Positions 7,592-15,290 are shown, numbered from the stretch's first letter. The stretch: 16,479 nt of DNA from JANRJY01 sp033763735 (GCA_033763735.1 JANRJY010000071.1:1-16479), one strand, 5' to 3'. Notes: generated by a model not told the origin, from the letters alone. A program made the numbers and translations.

Positions 7592-10500
7592 AAATTAATT
7601 TCTTATAAAATACACCGTGTGAGGTTTGAACTTGAAGTAAATAAAGCCCCTTAACAAAATTTTTGTTAATTGTGTGTTTAATACCTGTTTCCTCAGTAGT
7701 AGCGCTGAATGAATATACTAACTTACCTGTATTGCTAATAACTCTAATATCATAATTAAACATTCTATCATTTGAGAATTTTATAGTAAAGTTCTCATTA
7801 AAGGGATTGGGGGAAACTTCAATATTCGAATTTATTTCAGGTGTTTTTATTATTGTATCATTTTCAAGTCTATATGGAACTACAGGGTATAAATTGCCAC
7901 ATGCACTTTGAACAGTATATGGCAATTGAAAGTATTTTGCTGTTGAATTTCCAAAAATATCTCCTCCATTTCCTTCAATTCCCAAACTGATAAATCCTTC
8001 GTCAATCCCAGCATAATAACTCCAACTCGCCCAAGAATTTGTATTTTCCATCCATATAGGAGAAGTAACTCCTATAAACTTATTAAAAGCATTTGTATAA
8101 TAGGTAGAGCTTGAACTATGGTAATTAAATGCAATATTTTGGTCAGGTAATCCTCCTGTTTCATCTATATAAATTCCATAATTTATTCCGCTTAGGCTAT
8201 TGTAATTGATAAAAGTATTACATCCAACATTACCATAAGCAATTCCTACAGCTTGATATAATTGGTCACCTCTTACATATATTCCTTTATCGCAGTTTAT
8301 GAAGGCATTTCTACCAACAGAAAACGGGTCTTGATTAAGATCAATAACTTGTCCTAATTGATTAGTTAAGTATCTTTGAGTTATTGTTACATCTATTCCT
8401 GAATTCAAATTTATAAACCGATTAAAATTAAATTTTGTTTTAAAAATATTCGTTGCCTCGATTCCACAAGTAGTGATATTTGAAATAGTATTAAATCCCA
8501 AAATCGTGTTATACCTTATATTATTTGTAAAATTCAATTCATAGGGTATGTTTGAAAAAGGCAGAAGATAAATACCTAATTTATTATACTTGGAACTATA
8601 ATAAGTATAATCATTAATAAAAGGAAATTGGATGGAAGTACCAATTGTACTTGTAAGGATAATATAGTTTTGCCAGATTTTTGATAAATATCCATTCAAT
8701 TGTATAGGTAATGTTTGAATATTTGTAAAAGTATTATTTTCAATATGTGGGTTTGATACAACATCTTCAAAATTATGAACTCCAAAAATTGAATTATCTA
8801 TTAAATTATGATTTATTTCAACCAAAGATTCTAAATATGTGACAATTCCCCCATCGTTAGTTTCAATTGCTACAATAGTAAAATATTTTTCAAATTCGCT
8901 TAATTTATTTTTTGGCCAATACATTGTCTCCGGGCTACCAGTCAATGTACTATTTTGGATGAAATGATTTGTATAAGGATATTGACCAGATAACTTAACA
9001 TGCCTCAAATAATTATTATTGAAAAAACAATTATTAATTGTCCAATTTGGATTTGTTACTATATACAATTGGGTGTTGTTAGGATTACTTCGAGTATTAT
9101 AAATTCCAGCATAACTATTTTCAAATGATGAATTTTGGATATCAACAAAGCTCAAAGAATTTGTTTGTATTTCCAATCCATACCACATATCCGTACAACT
9201 AGCACTATTAAAAGCTACTTGATTGGCATATAATCCTGTGCCATTAGAAAGAATTATTTTTGAAGCTTCATATTGAGCATATTCATCATATTGGTTAGCA
9301 TCAAACACCCCATTCGGTACTACATCAATATGCGTACCAGGTGTTGCATACACTGGTATTCCACTAAATTCTACATTACCTGCGATAATAATATTACCAC
9401 ATAAAGTTATTGGATCTAAATAATACCTAATAGTAGTACCCGCAATTCCCAAAACAGAATTTATTGGCGCTGGTCGACAACAACTAAAAATATCAATATG
9501 TTGGCTAATGGTGATAGATGGAATATTACATTGGTCATATGAAGTAACACTTAAAGTTACACCAGTACCTGAATTTACCCCTATTATGGTTGTAATACCT
9601 GATATGGAATTTGTAATAAATGCATTTTCATTATCCAATTGCCACAAGTATGTTCTTCCGGGAATAGTAGTTATGGAAATTTGTTGTTGATATCCCACAC
9701 AAAGTCCAGTAGTAGTAAGGATTAATACATCTAAGTTTCTATTATCAAAAGTTTGAATTCTCGCAATTCCTTTAATAGTAGTACAATTTAATGGTACAGG
9801 AATTACGGTTAATGTAAACATACCTAAGCCTGTACTTTGAATAGTAGCTGTGTTAAAATTAGTACTTGTAATTATAGCTTCGCCATCAATGTACCATTCG
9901 TAACTACCAACACCTAAAGCAGTTGACACACTGTAAACATTTGAGGTTCCTACACATAGTAAAGTAGGTCCTGAAATTGTACTAGGGATATCAGGTATAC
10001 CAACTACAGTTACATTATATACTGCCGTTGGGCTATTGCCACAGGCATTCATTGCATAACTTGTTATTGTATTTAATCCTTGATTATAAAATCGCGGATA
10101 CAAAAGTCCATTGCTGCAATTTATGCTTGCACCACCACGCCAAGCTGTAATTGGCTGAGAAAAAGGAATTGTTTGGATTAAATATGCGTTTCCTGTACAA
10201 AATGGTGAAATTGGATAAAAATCCCCACGACATTCAATATGTGGGTCACCAAATGGGGTGCCTGATAATCCAGTTATTGTAGGTATAGTAGGTAAAGTAT
10301 TTACAACTTGTCCTGAAACTGTATTTGAATAGGTTGTACCACAAAGGTGGGTAGTTGTAATAGATAATACAAATGTACCAGGATTAGTAAATCCTGTTAT
10401 TGTACCTCTTAGTTTGTTTGCCGAAACATTCAAAATTCCACCAACTGAAGAAGGTACTAAATACCAACTATTAGTTTCTTCAGTATTATTTTGAATTGTA

Positions 10501-13160
10501 TATACTACTGGTTTACCTTGACATACCCCGCCTAAAGTAAGATTATTTGTTGCAGTTTGTGGTGCAGCGATAAATACATTTTTAGTTAATGTCGTGCCAG
10601 CACAACTTCCCATACTATTCAAATAAGGCGTAAGTAATATAGCCGCACCTCCTCTTAATAACCCAGTAATTGTAGCAAAATTTTGGTTTGTAGTTGTAAC
10701 TATTGCTTTTTGTGGAAAAGTAGGAGTTGAACTTGTTCCCCAAACATAGTTTATACCCGCCAAAGTTTCAGAATAATAAGCATTTACAGTATTTGGTCCA
10801 CAAAATGAACTTGGCCCGGTAATAATGCCGGTTATGGAAGGAAGTCCCGAAACTGTAAAATTTTGATACACCCAATCGCTGCTACATCCAAAACTATCTT
10901 GCCGTCTTAAAAATATGGTACCTGTTCCTGTAGTATTAGCTCTAAAATTATATGAAGTAGTGGTCAGCGTAGGAGTTTTAAGCAATTGTGCATTTGCAGA
11001 ACCTACTATTCCTGAGTATGTATTTGACCAAAAATAAACATAACCATATTCCCAATCATGTTGTGTATTATAGGTAGTGCCCAAACATTGATATTGGTTT
11101 AATGGACTTGTAAATGAACTTGAAATAGTTTGAATAGGTCGTATATAAATAACCCTTCCAGCAAAGGTTGTATTAGTATTTGTCAAGTTACTACAGTAAT
11201 TCGATGCAATGGCTGTTAACTTTAAACTACCGCTTTCCAATCCTGTTAAGGTAGTTATATTTCCAAGTATTGGGCTAATTGTCCCTTTGCCTGTAAATGT
11301 GCTATTTTGTTTATCATATAATAACCAAGTGTAATTTTCACCTGTTACAGATGGGAATGTATATTGCCTTGAATCGAATGATAAACCGCAAATGGTATTT
11401 GGAGCAGGGATATTTTGATTTAATGGGCTTCCATTAATAGTAAGATTTAAATAGGTAGCAAAACTTACACAACCAAATGAACTTGAACCAGTTAAACTAA
11501 TAATCCCATATTGCACACCTTGAAATTGAGAAGTTGTAATATCAGTACTCACTAAAGCTGAACCTGGAATTTGATTAACAGTAATACCACCAATACTAAT
11601 TATAGGATTATTTCTACCGAAAGTATAATTCTGTAATACATTTCCACTGTTTGGTTGAGAAAAAATTGTAAATATTTGCGTGTGACATATTGGATTACTT
11701 CCAATATACATACCACTTGGAGCTGAAGGTTTTCCATAAACCGTAAATGGGATGCCATTACTAACATCTTGGGGATTAGAAGTTAATACACGCAATTCAT
11801 ATAATCCACCTTCCATTGTTTCAGGTATTTGGCAAACAATATTAAAATTGCCTGCATTTGACCTAACTAAAGATCCAACTATTGTAGAATTATTGAATCC
11901 ATCATTTGAAATATACACATCAAACTGATTTCCAGGTAAAATACTATTATCTGATGTCATTCTTACTCTAAACGTTGACCCGGCACAAGTTGCAAGATTT
12001 GAACCTAACAATGTCATTCGAGGTGTGGGTAAATGTGTATAAAAATCTTGTTTAGAGATAGTTGTATATCCAGCACCTACGTAACCTTGGTCATATAATG
12101 CCATTCCGGATGCACCAAATCGAGCATCAGGAAAGGCCGTAATACTTCGCCAATTTTCACCAGTAGATGAACTACAATAATTATATGCTTGCTGTCTGTT
12201 TAACAACCAAAAATCAGTTCTTCTAGCACTTAAGGAGGTAGCACCACCTCCATAAAATACCAATTGTCCATTCCCAAAGAAAGCATTTTTTGAAAAACCG
12301 GTTGCAAACCTTCTGGCAGGTCCAGGAATGTCTCTCAACCTTGTCCATACGCCTGTGCCAAATCCAAATCCACATGGCCCATTAGATCCGTATAGCCATA
12401 CATCTCTCAGATTTGTTCCTGTGTTGTCAAATCCACCAATAATTATACCTGCATTACCATCTGCATAAGTCAAACTTACTGCACCAGCTCTTGCACCAAA
12501 TGGCAATGTGGTTGCAAAATCCATTGAACCATAATACGTACCGAAATAGTTGAACAATCTATCATTATATTGATAAAAATCGTCTAAATCAGCTTTATCA
12601 GTAAATGATATACCAGTAGTAGTTTTGCCTCCACCTATCCAACCTTTTATACTATTTCTTCCACCAAATCCAATAGCAAAACACCTTCCAGGTCCAGGTA
12701 CATTATCTTGTTGCTGCCAAGTGTTAGCAGGTTGGCCTGCATTTGTGAAGGGTGTATATCTATACAAATTACTTGATACTGTCAATACAGCACCATTATA
12801 TATTATTCCAGTTCCTACAATACAATTTTCTCCAACTTGGAATCCAACAGCTGCCGAACGTCCACCACCCGGTACATCCGCTTTTTGTGTCCAAAAATCT
12901 CCAATAGGATTATATTCCCAAAAATCACTTAGCAAAGTAGTTGTGGGTGATAAATCTGTTTGACCAGTTCCAAAATAAAGTTTACCAGTGTATGGTAAAG
13001 TTGGTTTGATATATTGAAATGAAATAGCAAATACTCTACCATTCACAGCACCTGGACCTGTAATAGATGAAATAGCTTGCCAAGTACCACCTTGTGCGAA
13101 AGTTTCTTTTAAAGTGAAAATATTAATAATAAGTATTATGACAAGCAATATTTTTTTCAT
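7584..13160 (-). CDS. Giant T9SS-secreted kelch / Ig-like / beta-helix protein (1858 residues)
   Basis: The signal peptide ends at TFAQ (about residue 23). Residues about 25-375 are kelch repeats forming a beta-propeller, with signatures DFWEYNPIGDFWTQKADVPG and GGGRSAAVGF recurring in variants. Residues about 380-475 are an Ig-like domain. Residues about 475-1230 hold a series of Ig/PKD-like units, many opening with a Cys (ICGLSFDSRQYTF, SFCGPN, LLCVGTSNVYSVS), as in Bacteroidota gliding and adhesion proteins. Residues about 1240-1750 look like a right-handed parallel beta-helix with many short Asn-rich turns (VDIQNSSFENSYAGIY, HIENNTFTNIQ). The T9SS type A sorting domain is at about 1780-1858 (VSPNPFNENFTIKF, KGLYLLQVQT). 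It is exported through the outer membrane and probably cell-surface bound. A beta-helix could bind or cut polysaccharide, but I see no catalytic residues I can assign. It follows the DUF4907-like gene by 5 bases and overlaps the next T9SS gene by 8. Confidence 0.88.
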   Translation of the reverse strand: MKKILLVIILIINIFTLKETFAQGGTWQAISSITGPGAVNGRVFAISFQYIKPTLPYTGKLYFGTGQTDLSPTTTLLSDFWEYNPIGDFWTQKADVPGGGRSAAVGFQVGENCIVGTGIIYNGAVLTVSSNLYRYTPFTNAGQPANTWQQQDNVPGPGRCFAIGFGGRNSIKGWIGGGKTTTGISFTDKADLDDFYQYNDRLFNYFGTYYGSMDFATTLPFGARAGAVSLTYADGNAGIIIGGFDNTGTNLRDVWLYGSNGPCGFGFGTGVWTRLRDIPGPARRFATGFSKNAFFGNGQLVFYGGGATSLSARRTDFWLLNRQQAYNYCSSSTGENWRSITAFPDARFGASGMALYDQGYVGAGYTTISKQDFYTHLPTPRMTLLGSNLATCAGSTFRVRMTSDNSILPGNQFDVYISNDGFNNSTIVGSLVRSNAGNFNIVCQIPETMEGGLYELRVLTSNPQDVSNGIPFTVYGKPSAPSGMYIGSNPICHTQIFTIFSQPNSGNVLQNYTFGRNNPIISIGGITVNQIPGSALVSTDITTSQFQGVQYGIISLTGSSSFGCVSFATYLNLTINGSPLNQNIPAPNTICGLSFDSRQYTFPSVTGENYTWLLYDKQNSTFTGKGTISPILGNITTLTGLESGSLKLTAIASNYCSNLTNTNTTFAGRVIYIRPIQTISSSFTSPLNQYQCLGTTYNTQHDWEYGYVYFWSNTYSGIVGSANAQLLKTPTLTTTSYNFRANTTGTGTIFLRRQDSFGCSSDWVYQNFTVSGLPSITGIITGPSSFCGPNTVNAYYSETLAGINYVWGTSSTPTFPQKAIVTTTNQNFATITGLLRGGAAILLTPYLNSMGSCAGTTLTKNVFIAAPQTATNNLTLGGVCQGKPVVYTIQNNTEETNSWYLVPSSVGGILNVSANKLRGTITGFTNPGTFVLSITTTHLCGTTYSNTVSGQVVNTLPTIPTITGLSGTPFGDPHIECRGDFYPISPFCTGNAYLIQTIPFSQPITAWRGGASINCSNGLLYPRFYNQGLNTITSYAMNACGNSPTAVYNVTVVGIPDIPSTISGPTLLCVGTSNVYSVSTALGVGSYEWYIDGEAIITSTNFNTATIQSTGLGMFTLTVIPVPLNCTTIKGIARIQTFDNRNLDVLILTTTGLCVGYQQQISITTIPGRTYLWQLDNENAFITNSISGITTIIGVNSGTGVTLSVTSYDQCNIPSITISQHIDIFSCCRPAPINSVLGIAGTTIRYYLDPITLCGNIIIAGNVEFSGIPVYATPGTHIDVVPNGVFDANQYDEYAQYEASKIILSNGTGLYANQVAFNSASCTDMWYGLEIQTNSLSFVDIQNSSFENSYAGIYNTRSNPNNTQLYIVTNPNWTINNCFFNNNYLRHVKLSGQYPYTNHFIQNSTLTGSPETMYWPKNKLSEFEKYFTIVAIETNDGGIVTYLESLVEINHNLIDNSIFGVHNFEDVVSNPHIENNTFTNIQTLPIQLNGYLSKIWQNYIILTSTIGTSIQFPFINDYTYYSSKYNKLGIYLLPFSNIPYELNFTNNIRYNTILGFNTISNITTCGIEATNIFKTKFNFNRFINLNSGIDVTITQRYLTNQLGQVIDLNQDPFSVGRNAFINCDKGIYVRGDQLYQAVGIAYGNVGCNTFINYNSLSGINYGIYIDETGGLPDQNIAFNYHSSSSTYYTNAFNKFIGVTSPIWMENTNSWASWSYYAGIDEGFISLGIEGNGGDIFGNSTAKYFQLPYTVQSACGNLYPVVPYRLENDTIIKTPEINSNIEVSPNPFNENFTIKFSNDRMFNYDIRVISNTGKLVYSFSATTEETGIKHTINKNFVKGLYLLQVQTSHGVFYKKLICE

Positions 13161-13165
13161 GGATA

Positions 13166-13483
13166 TTAAGGTAAAGTAAATCCTAAGTTAATTAATTCTT
13201 GTTTTGTAATTGCTGGTAGTTGACCTGTCTTTATATATTTATCTACAACTAAATCGGCTAATTTTTCTGCGTCTTCCTTTGTATTAAAAGAAACAACACC
13301 TTGTACAGCAGGTAAATGTGTTTGTCTTATATAAAGTTTTCCATTTACTCTAATATCATAAGCCCACGTGTGTAAAGTATCAATTCTATATACAGTTTTT
13401 GTAATTGTAGGGCTTTGTGCGTTCATAAAAATTGGAAATAATATCATCAGCAAAAATATCAAAGCAGTTTGTATATTTTTCAT
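13166..13483 (-). CDS. DUF4907-like small secreted protein
   Basis: This protein has 105 residues. A signal peptide ends at MNAQ (about residue 23). The mature part (YDIRVNGKLYIRQTHLPAVQG, then FNTKEDAEKLADLVVDKYIKTGQLPAITKQELINLGF) matches the pattern I know for DUF4907, a short periplasmic or secreted domain of Bacteroidota of unknown function. It is the first gene of the minus-strand cluster, 5 bases before the kelch T9SS protein. From memory, DUF4907 genes often stand next to kelch-repeat genes, so it may be a chaperone, anchor or partner of that protein; this is inference. A promoter candidate lies about 75 bases upstream of its start. Confidence 0.75.
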   Translation of the reverse strand: MKNIQTALIFLLMILFPIFMNAQSPTITKTVYRIDTLHTWAYDIRVNGKLYIRQTHLPAVQGVVSFNTKEDAEKLADLVVDKYIKTGQLPAITKQELINLGFTLP

Positions 13484-13557
13484 ATCTAAAATCAGATTAT
13501 AATTTATTAGTAGCTTATTATAAGGTAATTACCATTGAAAAAGGTGATTTACTAAAG

Positions 13558-13588
13558 CAAATAAATGCAAAATAATTAGAAATCCAAA
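13558..13588 (-). promoter_or_regulatory. Candidate Bacteroidota promoter for the DUF4907/T9SS cluster
   Basis: On the minus strand, TTTG (13588-13585) is followed after 19 bases by TTTATTTG (13565-13558), one mismatch from the -7 consensus TAnnTTTG. The expected spacing is about 17-23. It would leave a leader of roughly 70 bases before the ATG at 13483. AT-rich DNA gives such matches by chance fairly often. Confidence 0.35.
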
Positions 13589-13639
13589 ATTAACCTTTTG
13601 TTAATTAGGATATAAATCAATGTACTTACACTTCTTATT

Positions 13640-13849
13640 TTAATACATTTGTGTATTATTCAGTGTCCCACCACAGCCACTCACCCTTTGGAAATCCACC
13701 TCAAGTATTTCACCGCATAGCCATTGCTGACGCAATTGCCAATCCTTCAATGGCCATGCAGTAAAATTCAATGCCATCCCTATTTTCAAAGGCTGAGAGG
13801 CTGCTACCTTTGTAGTAAGTTTGAGCTTATCAAAAAGTTCGGGAGCAGC
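13640..13849 (-). pseudogene. Open frame with protein-like composition, no usable start (possible gene remnant)
   Basis: On the minus strand 69 codons are open from 13849 to a TAA at 13640 (visible parts: PELFDKLKLTTKVAASQPLK, MALNFTAWPLKDWQLRQQWL). The only ATG is at codon 25. The amino-acid mix is unlike chance ORFs of AT-rich DNA, but this stretch is less AT-rich, so length alone is weak evidence. The frame is cut upstream by stops inside the adjoining strong hairpin. A second frame also reads smoothly here (FENRDGIEFYCMAIEGLA), which argues for a conserved non-coding repeat rather than a gene. No family recognised. Confidence 0.18.
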
Positions 13850-13912
13850 CTATTACAAAAAAAGGGGTGTCCTTCTGAGTTTGACGAAGAACCTTTTTTT
13901 GTAATAAGCTGC
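13845..13912. repeat. 68-base hairpin element, 21-base arms with one mismatch
   Basis: The left arm (13845-13865, GCAGCCTATTAC then seven A and GG) and right arm (13892-13912, CC then seven T and GTAATAAGCTGC) pair with one mismatch. Inside, GTCCTTC (13869-13875) pairs with GAAGAAC (13885-13891) apart from one position. The whole is a near-continuous stem. Such compact hairpins resemble REP-like or MITE-like units in Bacteroidota. An intrinsic terminator in either orientation is also possible, because each strand has a run of T. Confidence 0.6.
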
Positions 13913-14051
13913 AGTGTAGTTTTATTTCCCTTCCGCACTTCCTTTCACACAATCCCACCGCACTTGCTTTGGGTTGTGTTCAGCCCTGTTTGCCATCGCT
14001 CTAATCCAACCCTCAAATCAGGGCGTCACACACACCCAATAGCCTGTTAAT

Positions 14052-14100
14052 AAGGACTCACTGCGTTTCGCAGTCTGGCTGTCCTTCCTTGCGCAGGACA
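14052..14100. other. Nested and mutually exclusive stem-loops
   Basis: ACTGCG-TTT-CGCAGT (14060-14074) is a perfect hairpin. It is enclosed by AAGGAC (14052-14057) pairing with GTCCTT (14081-14086). The same segment TGTCCT (14080-14085) can instead pair with AGGACA (14095-14100). Only one of the two outer pairings can form at once, as in attenuator-like switches, though no regulated gene is evident. Confidence 0.4.
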
Positions 14101-14330
14101 CAGTTCCCTTTGGTCACTAAGCCCTGCTTACCATCCCTTCACAGCCATTGGTGCTGCACTTCGTTCGGTCGGGCTCTTTGTCCGCCCTTCCCTGCTTGCC
14201 GGTGGCCTTATTCATTGCATTTCATAAAGCCATCGGCACCTTCCTTTGCGTCCACCGCCCTCCGTGTTGCTGCCGCAGGCTGCCCTTCGCCCCCAGCCCA
14301 GCCATTGGCATCCCACTGGGTCAGCTCCGG

Positions 14331-14410
14331 TAGGCTGCAAGGGATACAAAGTTAAGCCCCACTTGTATTTGATTTTTTAACACTAAGGAGGGGCTTACAC
14401 TTGCAGCCTA
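14331..14410. repeat. 80-base inverted repeat with inner arms
   Basis: TAGGCTGCAAG (14331-14341) and CTTGCAGCCTA (14400-14410) are perfect 11-base inverted arms. Between them, AAGCCCC (14354-14360) and GGGGCTT (14390-14396) form a second perfect 7-base pair. The loop is AT-rich, unlike its flanks. The structure could be the ends of a small non-autonomous element or a folded RNA. Confidence 0.5.
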
Positions 14411-14579
14411 TCCTCGCTTCCGCTTACCCTCCATGCCCTTTCCTCCTGGGCGGGGGAAACTCACTACGTTCGCTCAGGGGCGGCACGCTACAGTCAGGTT
14501 TACCCCTCATACTTCGGGTTTCCCCTTCCTTTCGCTTTTTGCCTGCGGCCCCTCGCTTTATTTCTTTCTTCTCTGTTAG

Positions 14580-14702
14580 TTATTGATTAATAGGTAGAAT
14601 AAATAGATAAACAATTCCAACGATGGTCATGATCAATGCATAAATATTCAAAATACTAAGTCTCTCATAATTTTCTGTTGTCACTTTTGGTTTATTAGTC
14701 AT
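14580..14702 (-). CDS. Possible 40-residue single-pass membrane protein
   Basis: On the minus strand ATG (14702) to TAA (14580) reads MTNKPKVTTENYERLSILN and then the hydrophobic segment IYALIMTIVGIVYLFILP, ending INQ. A short charged N-terminus followed by one clean transmembrane helix is a typical small-protein layout. It ends exactly where the GC-rich island begins. There is no clear promoter upstream and no family match I recognise. A chance ORF cannot be excluded at this length. Confidence 0.4.
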   Translation of the reverse strand: MTNKPKVTTENYERLSILNIYALIMTIVGIVYLFILPINQ

Positions 14703-15264
14703 CAGTTGATATATTTTAGGTTTTAAATAGGTATATTTAATGGTTTAAAGGATTAAAAGAATATTTCCGCAATATTAAAAAGTATGTGAGACTATTCATA
14801 TTATAATACATCTTTTTTATTTAGTAATCAACCATTTAGCATTCAACATTTAGAATTTATCACTCCTAATTGTTCTCCTGCAATCTTCTCTACTAGCTTC
14901 AAGCGATAGGCCAAATACTTTTTGCCAAATTATAGGTTCAGTCCCACACACGCAAGGCCAAGCCCTACGGGTGCGGGCTGCGCCCTCAGTCTTGCATGAG
15001 TGTGCCTTCACCTATGCTGATCAATCAAAAAGTTTTAGCCTATGTTACATTCCATTGTTTTCCGTGTTAGCGCTATGGTAGCGTCTGCGGGTCGTTTCTT
15101 TCGTTCATTGCAGTATGGCAAGTGTTTGGCGTCCATTCGTGTAGGTGAGTGTTATTTTTGCATTTACTTCAAGTTGTCCAAGCGTTATTTGTTTGGTTTC
15201 GGCAATCCGGCTGCATATACCGATGTACACCTGCGGTTGTTGTTCTTTGAGTTTTCTTATTCTG
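14703..15264. other. Gene-free tract, AT-rich then moderately GC-rich
   Basis: Bases 14703-14930 are AT-rich with nothing recognisable. From about 14940 the composition rises and inverted repeats appear. CCCACACACGCAAG (14943-14956) pairs with CTTGCATGAGTGTG (14991-15004) at 11 of 14 positions. Within it, GGGTGC-GGGCT-GCGCCC (14969-14985) is a GC-rich hairpin with one GT pair. CGCTA-TGG-TAGCG (15071-15083) is a further small hairpin. The + strand ORF at 15042-15278 runs into the terminator stem and has no protein-like pattern. On the minus strand a frame without ATG is open from beyond 15290 to a TGA at 15105. This could be a non-coding RNA locus or a repeat. Confidence 0.45.
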
Positions 15265-15290
15265 AGCTGCCTTTTTAGGCAGCTTTTTTT
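15265..15290 (+). terminator. Strong intrinsic terminator
   Basis: AGCTGCC (15265-15271), loop TTTTTA, GGCAGCT (15278-15284), then a run of T to 15290. The perfect GC-rich 7-bp stem with a T-tract works for + strand transcription only; the other strand lacks a T-run after the stem. No convincing + strand gene precedes it, which hints at an unannotated transcript ending here. Confidence 0.8.

Larger units (their letters stand above)
13660..14579. other. GC-rich, pyrimidine-skewed gene-free island
   Basis: Base composition changes sharply near 13660 and reverts near 14579. For example, 14401-14460 has 37 G or C of 60, against roughly 30 percent in the neighbouring genes. The + strand is strongly biased to C and T, so the minus strand is purine-rich. 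Frames of 60-110 codons are open on the + strand, but their products (runs of Pro, Ser, Cys, Leu) have no protein-like pattern and overlap each other. The region holds three strong hairpins, CCCTGYTTRCC at 13984, 14122 and 14190, and AGCCATTG at 13719, 14143 and 14300. It is not rRNA or tRNA as far as I can read. A multicopy intergenic repeat, mobile-element remnant or structured RNA are the candidates. Confidence 0.6.

Noticed and set aside
12625..12963. 112-codon + strand frame inside the kelch gene
   Set aside because: Antisense shadow of a strongly supported kelch-repeat coding region.
13644..13651. TACATTTG match to the -7 box pointing into the GC-rich island
   Set aside because: The nearest upstream TTTG is 43 bases away, and the match is part of a TAATACA/TGTATTA hairpin.
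13724..14586. Open frames of 60-110 codons on the + strand of the GC-rich island
   Set aside because: Products are runs of Pro, Ser, Cys, Leu and Phe, the frames overlap each other and cross strong hairpins, and none has a start context or recognisable domain.
14931..14962. tRNA-like GGTTCAGTCC segment
   Set aside because: It lacks the conserved T-loop A and has no matching acceptor, D or anticodon arms around it.
15042..15278. 78-codon + strand frame before the terminator
   Set aside because: It ends inside the terminator stem, shows no domain, and an alternative frame covers the same bases; not credible as a protein.
14940..15290. Integron attC site or chromosomal integron cassette
   Set aside because: Some inverted structure and a GTTAGCG word are present, but no proper pair of core sites and no integrase gene are visible, so it cannot be supported.
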